A program made the position numbers and the translations under genes. From Gigaspora rosea (lineage: Eukaryota; Glomeromycota; Glomeromycetes; Diversisporales; Gigasporaceae): DNA of 64,000 bases. The stretch lies in the NCBI GenBank assembly GCA_003550325.1, contig QKWP01000049.1:261415-325414 (forward strand). The letters run 5' to 3'. The number at the start of each line of letters is the position of its first letter. The first letter of the stretch is position 1. The notes beneath the pieces are model-generated. The model worked only from the letters and a program-made list of their open reading frames with translations. It was not told where the DNA came from and did no database searches. Shown here piece after piece: positions 9,959 through 21,129 of the stretch.

Positions 9959-12735
9959 ACAGACGAAACTTTAAGTAGACGCGCCTATATCGGTGGTCTA
10001 TCCAGATATATAACCGGAAATGATCTTAAAAGTCGTTTTGGTCGAGCACAGGTAAATTCTTTCAGAAAAAGAATGTTATATTACGAAATGTGGTGTTCAT
10101 TATTTTCTGATTTGGCTTTTACATTAGGAGACTGTAGGGGTTTGCTTATATAACTATTGAGAGTATTGCAGATAACTGGAAAAAATGTACGATTAAGCTT
10201 TTTCATGCTTTTCATCAAATTATAAAGAATATAAGTTTAATTCAATTTGTAATTTGTAATGTTAAATTTTTATCGATAATAATAAAGGCATGTCCCTTTT
10301 TAATGGTGCAAAATGGAAAGGAATGACATTAAAGATTCAGGACGCTAAGCCTGACTATAAACAAAGGCAATTTTATTTTTTAATAATTATAATAATTATA
10401 ATTTAATCAGAAAGATTGATCATATTACAAACAGCAACTACTTAAATTTTTATAACAAAAAGGTTAAAAGAAGAATGAGAAAATCAAAAGACTTTAAGTA
10501 ATTTGTCACCATTAGTCCCTAAAAAATGTAGACATAGAAATAAGGATACGATGTTTGCTGAAGATATGAGTTTGGTAACAGACAATAATATTGATGGAAG
10601 AAAGGTTAGCTGACAATAAAACAATCATAATTCTTTTATTTCAAAAAATCTGAGTAAACGTATAATAGGGATGGAAAAAATCTAAATATGGTCGTGCGGT
10701 CTCAGTAAAGCGCATCAGAAGAAATGACGGGACAAAGGTGAATGAACAACTATTAAATTCCACATTAGATTTCATGTCGGTTACTTATGCGCTACAATTT
10801 TATTGCATGTTCAGCTTATGATTGATCCAAGCCTGTATAAAAATAATCTCCAAAAATTTTCGGATAACACAATAGATGTAAAACCGAAGCCGCTCGATCA
10901 GTTAACATATTTTTATAACGATTTTATAAACTTATCGGATGACGAAAAAAAACATCAATAGTACAAGCGAAATGGTATGACTTCAAAATAAAATAATTTA
11001 TTAGGTATATTCGGCGTATAAAATATCAAAATATATCCTATATTAAAAATGAACGAAATGCGGAAGGGCAGAATGGGAATATCTCATCACCGGATAAATT
11101 ACCACAATCTATTATTGATAGTCTCAAGAAATTGAAGAATAAAAGTCGCGTCATAGCAGGTAATATAATACCATTTAATATCCCACTTTATATTTTGAAT
11201 CTAAATTATTCCTATGATTAGGAACAATCGAATAAAGTTCGTTTAGAGGCGATAAAGCAACGTGCATTGGAAAAGAAAGCGGAAAAGGACAAAATTACTC
11301 AAGCGTTAAGAAAGAATGATGGATCAACGGTTATTAAATATTTTTAGTTTATCTTAATTATTTATTTTAACCTAATTATTTTAATAATTCATGGTTTTCA
11401 CAGAAGTCAAAGAATCATATAATATTTTCCGATAATGATCTAGCGCCAGAAGTATCTGACAATTTCAATTTGTTTGATTCGGATGAAGAATATAATAACA
11501 ATGAAAAACCAACCTTGGGTACTGAAAAAATTATTTAAGCATTATATATTGATGCAATTTCATAATATTAATCGAAAGGTAAACTTGCCGAGTCAGGAAG
11601 AGAACGTCTCAACCTTCAAAAAAAGTTTCGTAGTGATGACCGGTTCAAATTGACCAGCGATTTTGTTGGGACGACGAAAATATTGATACCGATGAAAACA
11701 ATATCGTGCAAAATGGTGATATAGATCGAGTACTGTCAGAAGAGAAGACAAACCAGATTGGAATCTTGAAAGGGCTTCTGGGTTATGATCCAAAAAAAGC
11801 TGATCCTAAAAAGTTTGTAAAATAAATAGTTTTGTTAATGTTTTTCAGTCGTTGACCCTGAGGCGAAAAATCTCGAACTGGGATAGTGATCATGAAGATT
11901 TAACAAGTATATATTCCAAATCCTCAAATTTACATATGTGAAACCGTAATATATGTATTCATCATTTGTAGAATCTATTGTCGAGTCCACAACAACGCCG
12001 TCACAGCCTTTACCTTAAGTATCAAACGACGTAAAGATCGAAATAAATGCTGATTTAAAGGAAATGTTTAAACCAAGCGTTTTAAAGGGTAAGATAGACA
12101 TTCATAAAGAACTCTAAAATGATTTTCGTGTATGGTCATCTGAACGAAATACTATTATATTATAGCTTCAACTCCTTTTTCGCTTTTTGGTGGGAATACG
12201 GAGAGCGAGGAATGCGAAGATGTTCAAATGGAAAATTTGAAGAGTGACGAAAAACCTTTGGTATTTTCATATCCATTTATATCCATTTGCTTTTATTTGA
12301 AATAAACTCTATTTATGAACTTTTATCATGTGTTTAAAGGATATTTTTAAAACGTTCTCTAAAATAACGAATCAAACCACAAGTCAAGGAATAGGATCTG
12401 CATCTGGTCCAAGGTTTTTTTTTCATTTTGAAGATGTGGCATTGTCTACAAGGTTGTATATACTTTGGTTCATAATGTTAACACGTAAATATAATGACTT
12501 ATTGTGACTTAATGTGCGCTCGTTTTCTCTCAGATCACATTATAAAGATTCGAAAACTTTCATGCGAACTACCTCAATGTAAGCATTTTTCAATGTAATT
12601 TATTTTGACATTTATAAGTTTTCAATTTTTATTTTGGTTAATTTCACAGGGAAGATATAATATCTCAATATCTCAAGAAACTTCACGTGATATGACTTTT
12701 GAATACAAGTGTATACATAAAATCAGCTTCAAAAA
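9959..12735 (+). pseudogene. Nucleolar protein 8 / Nop8-like RRM protein, decayed multi-exon gene
   Basis: NOL8/Nop8 proteins act in the nucleolus in 60S ribosome assembly and begin with one RRM. Exon pieces in order are: AYIGGLSRYITGNDLKSRFG (RNP2 region); GFAYITIESIADNWKKC (RNP1 region); LFNGAKWKGMTLKIQDAKPD (end of RRM, typical KWKGG-L-I-AKP); KVRLEAIKQRALEKKAEKDK; KSKNHIIFSDND with an acidic tail; RERLNLQKKFRSDDRFKLTS; GILKGLLGYDPKKADPKKF; DLKEMFKPSVLK; STPFSLFGGN; and FFFHFEDVAL near the C-terminus. Pieces are split by short GT-AG introns (for example 11161-11220). Breaks seen include: no in-frame start before the RRM (TAG at 9944); a T lost at about 10137; a shift near 11668; and a shift near 12680. 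The assignment is from motif order, not a search. Another RRM nucleolar protein is possible. Confidence 0.65.
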
Positions 12736-13400
12736 AATTGGTTAAATTGAAACACAGAAGTATTAGATTCTAATTGGAAATATTAGAATGACAAATAAAT
12801 TTTAATTTTAAATCAAGTTACGAAGCTATAAGCAAAATTTGGCTGTCTTTATTTTGATTTCCTAGTTTGGGATCGCTAAAGCGGTTTTGATGTAGTTAGG
12901 GTTAGAGAGTTATATACCGTAATTTGCGGTAAATAGTACCACTTGTTATATAAATAAAATAGAAGAACACTTAACGTCATTCTCAACGCCCACATTTAGC
13001 GTACTGTACATATGAACTTCTGCTTGGCGATACTGAAATAACTAATTTGCTATTTTAATTTATATTTTTTATTACCCGTTATTATTTTAATTTTTATTTA
13101 TTTTTTATTTGCTTATTCTAATTTTTATTTAATTTGTTACTTATCGATATTGAATTTATAATATTTATTTATTTATTTATATGCTTCATGACCTCATTAC
13201 GTATTAATTGACTCTACCTGGCGCATATGTTAAGAGTTTAATTCATATTATCCGGCCTATTTGTCAAATATTCGTTATAAAAATTTGATGATAAACGGTC
13301 AGCATTGTAACAAAAGGAGAGATGAGATGGCGCTAAGAATTTTTCACGTGGTTCAGTACACTTAAAGTTATAGAAATACATTCATTTATACAGTATCTGG
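12736..13400. other. A+T-rich intergenic DNA
   Basis: No gene was recognised. The motif ATACCGTAATTTGCGGTAAATA at about 12917 resembles the end of the next repeat (TTTACGGTATA at 13740), so part of this may be the flank of a larger worn element. Confidence 0.4.
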
Positions 13401-13756
13401 TATATAATATAAGGTACGCGCTATTTCGGGACGCGCATGGGCGTTATTTTGAAGCCAAGTATACTATTTTTAGGGAATGTGATTTTCGAAATAGCGCCCA
13501 TGTGCGTTATTCCGCGGTAATACGGTAATAAATTGGCTGGTTTTAGCAATCGCAATTGCAATCACAATTATTTAAAGCATAAAATTAATCATAGGGGTCA
13601 AAAAATTGAGCAAACCGCAATAATGATTGTGTTTCAAGAAAATGTATGTATGGTTAACATAATCAATTAAACTCCGTTTCATCAGTCTTTCAATTACCTG
13701 TAAAATCTGAAATAACGCCCATGTCTGCTATTTTGAGAATTTACGGTATATTTTTA
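13401..13756. repeat. Repeat with GAAATA-GCGCCCATG motifs
   Basis: Three versions of one motif occur: CGCGCATGGGCGTTATTTTG (13432), CGAAATAGCGCCCATG (13487) and GAAATAACGCCCATG (13710). The first is inverted relative to the other two. The outer parts suggest an inverted-end element running to TTTACGGTATATTT near 13755. The ends are not sharp enough to define a TSD. Confidence 0.45.
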
Positions 13757-13849
13757 TAGGACAAATCGATTAAATCCAGTAAAAATTATGATTGAAAGCC
13801 CGATGAAGGTTTTATCTTACCTGACCCACGCGCCATCGCATGTCGCGCA

Positions 13850-14112
13850 GCTATCCTTTATATTTTATTATGTGTATGTGTATGGATATATGCTTTACCT
13901 TCATGTAAATATACACGAGACAATGTACGAGAAAACACATAAAATTGCACGTTAGTACGTGCACTATTGCACGGAATCTGCGCCTTATTATGTGCTGTAA
14001 ACGTGCTTTCTCATACATTGACTCGTATGATTTACGTGCATGTTCGAGTGGTTCCATATCCAAACTTTTTATGCATTACAGAAAATTATTCCTTGCTGCA
14101 ATTTGTTATAGG
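13850..14112. mobile_element. Copy of the TTTGTTATAGGG / CGTGCA-rich element
   Basis: Segments match the inverse of 16687-16860: GTGTATGG, ATATACACGAGACAATG, ACGAGAAAACACATAAAA, GTTCCATATCCAAACTTTTT and GCTGCAATTTGTTATAGGG. Extra ACGTGCA-type inverted words fill the middle. It is a shorter, rearranged member of the family whose larger copy spans 16687-18300. Open frames here are short and not credible. Confidence 0.6.
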
Positions 14113-14159
14113 GCTGAAATTTTCAGCGATTCGGGGGGTTTTTTTTTTTTTGGTAAAGC

Positions 14160-14428
14160 ACTAGGGTTTCGTCTTTCGTCAGTGGAATCTGAGTTTCGAT
14201 TTTCGTCAAGGATTTCATCATTTAGTGATTTTGGGGCTCATGCTTCGTCTTTCGTCATCAAGCAAAAAAGGATTCGTCTTTCGCATCAAGCAAAAAGATT
14301 TCTTCTTTCGTCATCAAGCAAAGGGTTTCATATTTCGTCATCATGCAAAAAAGGTTTCGTCTTTCATCATCAAGCAAAAAGGTTTCGTCTTTCGTCATCA
14401 AGTAAAAAAGGTTTCATCTTACAACTAT
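14160..14428. repeat. Minisatellite, TTTCGTCTTTCGTCATCAAG unit
   Basis: A unit of about 28 bp (TTTCGTCTTTCGTCATCA followed by AGCAAAAAAGG) recurs roughly eight to nine times with point changes and small length changes. A 161-codon frame across it encodes only a serine/phenylalanine/lysine repeat and is rejected as a gene. Confidence 0.8.
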
Positions 14429-14745
14429 AGATCAAGCAAAAGATTCTTGCACTGCTATCACGATGGAGCCTAATAAGAGTTTCTTGCACTGTTATTGCAC
14501 CTAATCGCGAAATGTGAGATCCTTGCATTACTTGTAGTGATCGCGAAGCTAGTCACACCTTCCAATAACTAAGCAAGTAACAAAACTCTTAGTTTATGAA
14601 TTACTATGTAATAGATCAGTTTTCACTACAAGGTAATTAATAACAAAAAGAAAGAGAAAACTCATAACCATAGTAATTCGATTTCGACAATCATATATAA
14701 TCACAAATATTAACCAGAAAATACCAGTATTTAACTAGGTACGTA
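14429..14745. other. Intergenic, nothing recognised
   Basis: I see no gene, no inverted repeat and no clear repeat. Two similar phrases (TTCTTGCACTG at 14443 and 14481) are the tail of the adjoining minisatellite region. Confidence 0.4.
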
Positions 14746-14753
14746 CTATAAGG

Positions 14754-15444
14754 CAGGGATGGTAAATGACCTTGTCATTTGCCAATTTTTCAAATGACCT
14801 CAGATGACTTCGCTCATTTGAAGTCATTCAAATTTTGGGTCATTTGGAAATGGTTCGTGACCAAATGATTATGGTCATTTCCAAATGATCGGGTCATTTG
14901 GTTATTACAGTATTAGGTCATTTTGCATAGAAGTTGACATCCTACCGATCACGAATACATATGTTCGCATCATTTCTCAATTCACGTCAATTATTAATTA
15001 ACATGCCATTTGTAAATTCGAAAATGATTTATATCATTTTACAATCGGTAAATTATTATTCACGAACTTTTTTTTTAAAAAAAATAAATACATTATTTTT
15101 TTGTCTAGTGTTTTTTTTTAATCACTTCATACCTGATTTTATGATTCGATATGAATGTCGTTTTACAACCGGCTGGAAATGACCTAGTCTTTAGCCAAAA
15201 TACCAATGGCAATCATTCACCAAATGATTTAGTTATTTATCATGTGTAATAATTTTTATTAGATAACATCTAACAACATTTTATTTTACGAAGAACAATA
15301 ATCAATCTTGATTGGCTAAAGTATTAGATAATCGATTAACCAGAGTTAAATGACCTTCTTAAGTCATTTGGGCCGTGAAATGACCAATGACTGGTCATTT
15401 GTCATTTGAGTCATTTGGGTCATTTAAAATCATTTACCATCCTG
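14754..15444. mobile_element. 691-bp hAT-like MITE (CAGGGATGGTAAATGA), 8-bp TSD
   Basis: The ends CAGGGATGGTAAATGA and TCATTTACCATCCTG are inverted copies, of the CAGGGATG type seen in Ac-like hAT elements. CTATAAGG lies on each side (14746-14753 and 15445-15452). Subterminal regions are packed with the words TCATTTG and CAAATGA in both orientations, as expected for transposase-binding clusters. A short 82-codon frame inside has no recognisable motif, so the element is non-autonomous. Confidence 0.93.
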
Positions 15445-15452
15445 CTATAAGG

Positions 15453-16680
15453 ACTATGGCAAAAAAAAAACCATAAAGGTTAAAACAACAAATCGAACAC
15501 GTAATTCTGAAAGTCATCCGAACTTGCAACAACTCTCACACTGTCAGTAAAATATATAATCTACTATAAAAACTTTTCTGTAAATTATTTATTTGTAAAA
15601 TAAGTTTGCCGTGAATAGACATTGGTGAAACGGGTGACTTCAAAGTTATTGTTGGAAAGTTAATTAGAACCGGATGAAAATTATAGTTGTCAAGCAAGAC
15701 AATTTATGTAAATAGTGAAAGGCAAACCAAGGTTAAAAAAAAAAAGGAAAAAAAGCGACAAAAACCCGATAAAACGATGAAACTAAGAAACCTCAACGAA
15801 AGCGCTACCCAAAATATATATATATATATATATATATAACTTGGATTTAAAATTTAATCAGAACGTCACCTTTACATTATTAAAATTTAATTAATAAATT
15901 AAATATGAACATACCGGTGTTACTATCGGGTGGGAAAGTAGTAGACAATACGCCAATATTGTGACGGGAGGAGTTTATTATATTAAACAGGTATAAGTGG
16001 GTTTTAAAAGGTTTTACAGCAACTGAGATTTCATTTTAATTATTATCTGCGGCAATGAATAAAATGTAATCAAATCCATTAATGTATCAATTTAAATAAT
16101 CAATTATGCAATAATCAATTAACAAATAAGACAATGCGATAAATAACGAAGTGAGAATTCGAGTATGCAAACAATACAATAAGTTACCTTCTTCTTTGAA
16201 ATGCCTGCTAAGTTATTTTATTTTATTGAATAGTTGAAGTCTGAGAAAATTTATTAATGCGAAAAAATACAGTCTTTAAATACATGTACATTATTTAGTT
16301 GTTGAGTCAACCTTCTTCCGTTCGGGGTTCATTCACGCTCATTGAAATTAGTTCTTCTATGCACAAAGATAATTTTAATAACACGAAGTCATAATCCCCA
16401 TCCCTCTTGTTGTTGAGGACACGGCGTAAATAATAGAACGCATTCGTCTTTCCTGACGAACATTTCCAATTTGGAAATCTTCTCTTTACTGTAGTTAAAA
16501 TAACTCTGAAATGAGGCGCCTATAGACATAACTTGTATATCGAATATTGAAAGTCTGCATTACGCGTCTGCTATCTATTGTAATGGATTAAAATTGTGAT
16601 TTCGTATATTTTCCGTTTTTGTATATACTGTAATTTTTTATTTTTGTTGTTCATTATTTTATATGTTGTCACGCACGAGT
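15453..16680. other. Intergenic DNA with a (TA) microsatellite
   Basis: No gene was recognised. A (TA)n run occupies about 15813-15838. The part at 16300-16560 is less A+T-rich (GAGTCAACCTTCTTCC to CTCTGAAATGAGGCG) and could be old coding or regulatory DNA, but no frame holds up. Confidence 0.4.
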
Positions 16681-16686
16681 ATTGAC

Positions 16687-18300
16687 CCTATAACAAATTA
16701 CAGCACGTAATGACACTGCAATACACGAAAAAGTTTGGATATGGAACTTTTATGTGTTTTCTCGTGCATTGTCTCGTGCATATTTACGTGCAGGTAAACA
16801 TATAATTGCATATGTCCATACATATACATATAATAACATATATCCAGATATACATTTATATGCATTATTTTATTAACTAAATTTTATAATTTTATTAACT
16901 AAATTTTTAATTTTTATTAACTAAATTTTATATTTTATTAACTAAATTTTATTATTTTATGAATCAAATTTATAATACAGATACTTTAATTTAATAATTT
17001 ACATGCCAAATAAGAAAATACTTCTAATTACAAAACTACTCTTTAAAAATAACCCAGCAACTAATAATATCAAAAAAAAAAAACAAAGTAAAGCAATAGT
17101 ACTAAAATAAAAGATCAAAAAAAAAAAATAGAAATGATGATTCTAGCAATAACCCCAATAGTGACAACTCCAATTGTGGCCAATTGCAGTAACTCAAGTG
17201 AGATACTAAAATGTAATAATAAACAGAAAGTAAACAAAAAATAAAAGAAAAAATAATAGCAAGAAAAAGCAATGCCGCGATACTGTACCTCCAAAAATGA
17301 TGAAAATTGTGCAAATAAACAATAGTAATTCCAAAAAAAAAACAACTTCCAAGGCAATAATTCCAAAGGACTTCAAAAACAATGAAATAACTAAAAAAAT
17401 TATATAAAAATTAGTGAGTTGTAAAAAAAAACTTTATAAAAAAATAAAAGAAAATAATAAAAATTTTGTAAACAAAAAAAGAAAAAAACAAAAAAATAAA
17501 TATTTATTTACTTACAAATCGAATGTAATTTGTGCACGTCATGCACAGAAATTATTATTGTTAAATGCAAAAAAAAAACAAAAAAAAAAAACAAAAAAAT
17601 TAATTATTTATTTACTCACAAAAATGAATGTTTTTGTGCGCGTCAATGCACGGAAATTATAATATGACAGAACCTGAGTTGGGTTACCTTTTGATGCAGA
17701 TCTGTACTTAATTAGGGTAGTTAGAGGATCAGGTTTCACCCTGTCGTATTATAATTATTAAGAATCTTAACGATCATCACGTTAATGCACGGAATTATGA
17801 TCGTTAAGGATCTTAATAATCATCATGTTTGTACACGGAATTATGATCGTTAAGAATCTTAACGATTGCGTACGTCAGTGCACGAAAACTCTGACCGTTA
17901 AGGAATCTTAACAGTTAACGATTGTGATGATCGTGACGTCAGTGCACTGAAATTATGATCGTTAAGAATCTTAACGATTGTACACGTCAGTGCACGAAAA
18001 TTATGATCGTTAAGAATCATAACAATTTGTGCACGTCAGTGCACGAAAATTATGATCATTAAGAATCTTAACAATTGTGCATGTTAGTGCACAGAAATTA
18101 TGTGATCATTAAGATTAATACACGCAATATATGGATATAATACTATGCACGATAGTGCACGGATTTCGATTTTTCATGTATTAAATTTTTTGGATTATTA
18201 GTTTCCATGCAGTTTCCGTGCAATGATTATGAAACCCGTGCTTACCCGCATACAATTTCGTATTTATGCATGCATTTCCGTGTATCGAGTTTTCATAGGG
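16687..18300. mobile_element. Large CGTGCA-rich inverted-end element
   Basis: The left end CCCTATAACAAATTACAGCACG and the right end TTTTCATAGGG are loosely inverted. Both flanks carry TGA next to CCC/GGG, which could be a 3-bp TSD but is weak. The words GTGCACG, CACGTCAGTGCA and TCGTGCAT pepper the element in both orientations. It carries the tandem array at 17750-18115 and A-rich DNA at 17040-17650. No transposase is seen. The family also occurs at 13850-14112, and small relatives may include 50084-50252. Confidence 0.5.
17750..18118. repeat. Tandem palindromic array, about 57-bp unit
   Basis: Six to seven units each contain ATTATGATCGTTAAGAATC followed by TTAACGATTGT and then CACGTCAGTGCAC. 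The core CGTTAAGAATCTTAACG is itself a palindrome, so each unit can form a hairpin. Unit length drifts from about 52 to 66 bp. The spacers are not unique, so this is not a CRISPR array. Confidence 0.8.
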
Positions 18301-18374
18301 TGATAGTAGCCTTAAAATAAGTAAAATTATTAATTCCGTGATAAAAACAATTAGTTATACAAATAAGGGAATTA

Positions 18375-18512
18375 TATGTGGCAGTGCATTTAATTTCGCG
18401 TCGATGCCAAAATTTTCGCGCTGACGCTGAACCAATAGCGCTAACGCCAAATTATCCGCGTAAACGTTAAATTTTTAGTGCGAACGTTAAAATTGTAGCG
18501 TAAACGCTCTGA
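18375..18512. repeat. Short minisatellite, GCG-NNAACG-NNAAA unit
   Basis: About six units of roughly 20 bp follow the form GCG, then TAAACG or CTAACG or CTGACG, then TTAAA or CCAAA, then an AT-rich filler. It is a CpG-bearing island in A+T-rich DNA. No function is visible. Confidence 0.6.
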
Positions 18513-18723
18513 CAAAAAAATATGTATATAAGACCTTCAAATTTTAATAAAGTTGGAATGAGTTCCACATCCACTTTAAATAAGAACATAACAAAAGTAA
18601 ATTACTTATCTCTTGAAATTCGACTTGAAACTTTAATAATCTATTCATACCTCAATTCGACGGACTGAATTGATTTATAACCTCGAATCTGCTTTATTAA
18701 CAGACTTTGTAAATCGAATTTTA

Positions 18724-18936
18724 CAGGGTCACCAAAGATACGTCGGATCTAGGCCGGCGTTTAGCCCTAGTTGTTATCAGATTCTATAGCAAAATTATTA
18801 TCTGGACATTTTTTACTTAATTAATGAATATGATTTCATTTGTAAAATTTTTTATGATCTTGGAGCAAAATTGATTAATTCCGACACAGCCGACCATGAT
18901 TCCGAATATCCCGACCCGGAGTTTTGGTGACCCTCC
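18724..18936. mobile_element. 213-bp TA-flanked MITE (AGGGTCACCAAA)
   Basis: CAGGGTCACCAAAG and TTTTGGTGACCCTCC are inverted ends, and TA lies directly outside each (18722-18723 and 18937-18938). This pattern suits a Tc1/mariner-mobilised element. Subterminal GTCGGATC and CCGACCC are a second imperfect inverted pair. It is non-coding. Confidence 0.6.
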
Positions 18937-18938
18937 TA

Positions 18939-19975
18939 GTGATTGTACCCGGTAGAACCTGCTATTATGTTACATAGTAATTTATCCAGATATTCGGGTA
19001 ATTTAATAGTAACCGGGTAGAGGTTTTCCCAATCTCTAGACCTCCTGTATGAGTTTTGTAAATCACCGGAACTTGGTCATGTGAATACGATAGGAAATTA
19101 TCTTCGCCTCAAGTAGAATTCTCTCGTTGATTATATCTGAATTGGTCTACTACCTTCTTTAACATTTTCCGGAGTTCCTGGAGATTCCTAAATCTTCTCG
19201 ACATAGGAGTCACCTGATCAATACCGATTCAACAGAAACATCCTTAAACATATCAATCACAGCGCATCATCCATTAACATAGCATATTTTTATCATTCTT
19301 TGAGATCAACCTCATCGATCACCCCATAATAGCATCACCAGCCTCAGCGTCATATATATCGTGGTGATTTAGTGAAATATTATTTATTCACTACGCCTTT
19401 ACGAATTGCATACTCGATTTTATACCCTTCGCTTATTTATACTCACCCTTTCGTACACGATTGGAGCTTGAATTCGCACTATTGTCTATATTGTTTTACC
19501 GCTCTCACAAAACAACTGTTACACTATGTTGGGGTAACTAACTAAACATAGTAATAGGATATATATATAAAAATAAAGATCATGCCATTTTATCTATGCG
19601 GGAAGGAATATTGGCTGAATGATTTTAATTGTGCATCCCATAATGATAATAATTAATTTGAGACTTTCCTGATATTTCTCTGGTTATAATTTAATGTGGG
19701 GCAAATTCGATATTCTTATTTTAAAAATAATTTCGACAGTATATAATAATAATAATTTTGACAGATAAAAAAATGTTACATTATTATATTTTGGAATACA
19801 ATGTCTAAAACATTTATATATAATCCTAATTCATTTTAAGTTAATTACTTGTACAACCTATTTATAACAAATTTTTTTTAAAAAAAATATAATTATTAAA
19901 CATTTTTTTTTAAAAATAAAATAATTAAACATTTTTTAAAAAGAATATTACTAACTATTTACCAATTGTGATTAT
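18939..19975. other. Intergenic DNA, nothing firmly recognised
   Basis: Two related phrases, GTACCCGGTAGAACC (18947) and GTAACCGGGTAGAGGTT (19010), form a short worn repeat. The 19100-19500 part is less A+T-rich and contains no frame that survives. Long A and T runs fill 19850-19950. Confidence 0.4.
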
Positions 19976-20379
19976 CACCAGGGTGCTTATGGTGCTTATA
20001 TCACAAAAGTGTACTAAATATACGGGATTGGGTACTCTAAGCAAAAATGTTCAGAACTAAAATCGGAACTTTATGTATAAAAACCTAAGTCTCTATTACA
20101 GTAACTGCACCCTCATCCTAAAAATATCTAGGGGTGGTCACTGGTTATTTGAAGTATATTTCTTTTAAAAAAAATAAATGAATTAAAAATTGAATTTATC
20201 CGGCCTTAGAATTTTTTTGGTTAGAGTGCAGTTTTAGGATAAAAGAGGAGTTTTATATAACATAATGTAGATTAGATATAAAGTCCCAATTTGAGTTTTC
20301 AGGGTTCTGAACATTTTTACTTAGAGTGCCCGATTCCGTTTACTTAGTACGTTTTTTTGAGATATAGCACTCTCCGGTG
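19976..20379. mobile_element. Inverted-repeat element, CACC-GGGTGC ends
   Basis: Long imperfect inverted arms are clear: CACAAAAGTGTACTAAATA, GATTGGGTACTCTAAGCAAA and AATGTTCAGAAC on the left have inverse partners at 20270-20360. The outer ends are about CACCAGGGTGC and GCACTCTCCGGTG. No convincing TSD is seen. A fragment of the same family lies at 5300-5420. Confidence 0.65.
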
Positions 20380-21129
20380 AGTTTCACCATAAAAATTAGT
20401 TAAATATGATTAAATAATTTGATAGGTTCGCTCTATTTCTATGAGGCTCTAAAATTATTGGTACGTACATGATCATCCGAGTCTTCATTGTTGGTATATA
20501 CGCACGTACAGTACATAATTTTACATCCATATTCCAGGTCTTCATTCATTATTATTTTTCGGAAATATCAATTTAAGCCTGTGACAGTGCATGAGTAATA
20601 AAATTTTAAAAATAAATAGCTAATTTTTAAAGCTCCTTTCTTAAAATTAAATAATTTTAAATTTATAGATGTTAACCAATAAAACAAGAATCCATCACAT
20701 AATCACTAGTTAATCAATTTATTGTCGGGAATTTTTTTTGTCAATGCATTCTGTCGTAAAAAAATTGAATGAACTAATCATTAAGCTTAGTTTAGATAAA
20801 ATATCCTATTCAAAAGATATGATAAGATAGAGAATTTAATGTCCTCAGACATCCCTCACACGGTAAACAAAGGTCTTTTCTTTTGTCAACCTTAAAATTT
20901 CTTTAAATTGTGAATTTTATTATGTAATAAAAACACAACTGCACATACTAAATAAAGGGCCATAAGCGCATCTTATCTTGATCGACTCTAAAAGTATAAG
21001 AGTAGTAATTTTTGCTTTGAAAAAAGTTCAAATTGTGTAATTTTTTAATGATTCTATTTTTGTTTAAAGATCTTTCAACTTTACTGTAAGAAAATATTCC
21101 TTATATCCTCACCCAATTGAATAATTATA
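20380..21129. other. Upstream region of the FAD oxidase gene
   Basis: A+T-rich DNA with no other gene. The 120 bases before the ATG at 21130 (TATTCCTTATATCCTCACCC and nearby) are the likely 5-prime leader and promoter, inferred only from position. Confidence 0.4.

Noticed and set aside
13945-14430. 161-codon open frame (and overlapping 82- and 65-codon frames)
   Set aside because: The second half is the translation of the TTTCGTCATCAAGC minisatellite and the first half lies in a mobile element. There is no domain.
16687-16700. 3-bp TGA target duplication for the large CGTGCA element
   Set aside because: Three bases next to poorly matching ends could be chance. The element is kept but its TSD is not claimed.
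17750-18118. CRISPR-like repeat array
   Set aside because: The spacers are themselves repeated, the repeat is palindromic and drifting, and the context is eukaryotic.
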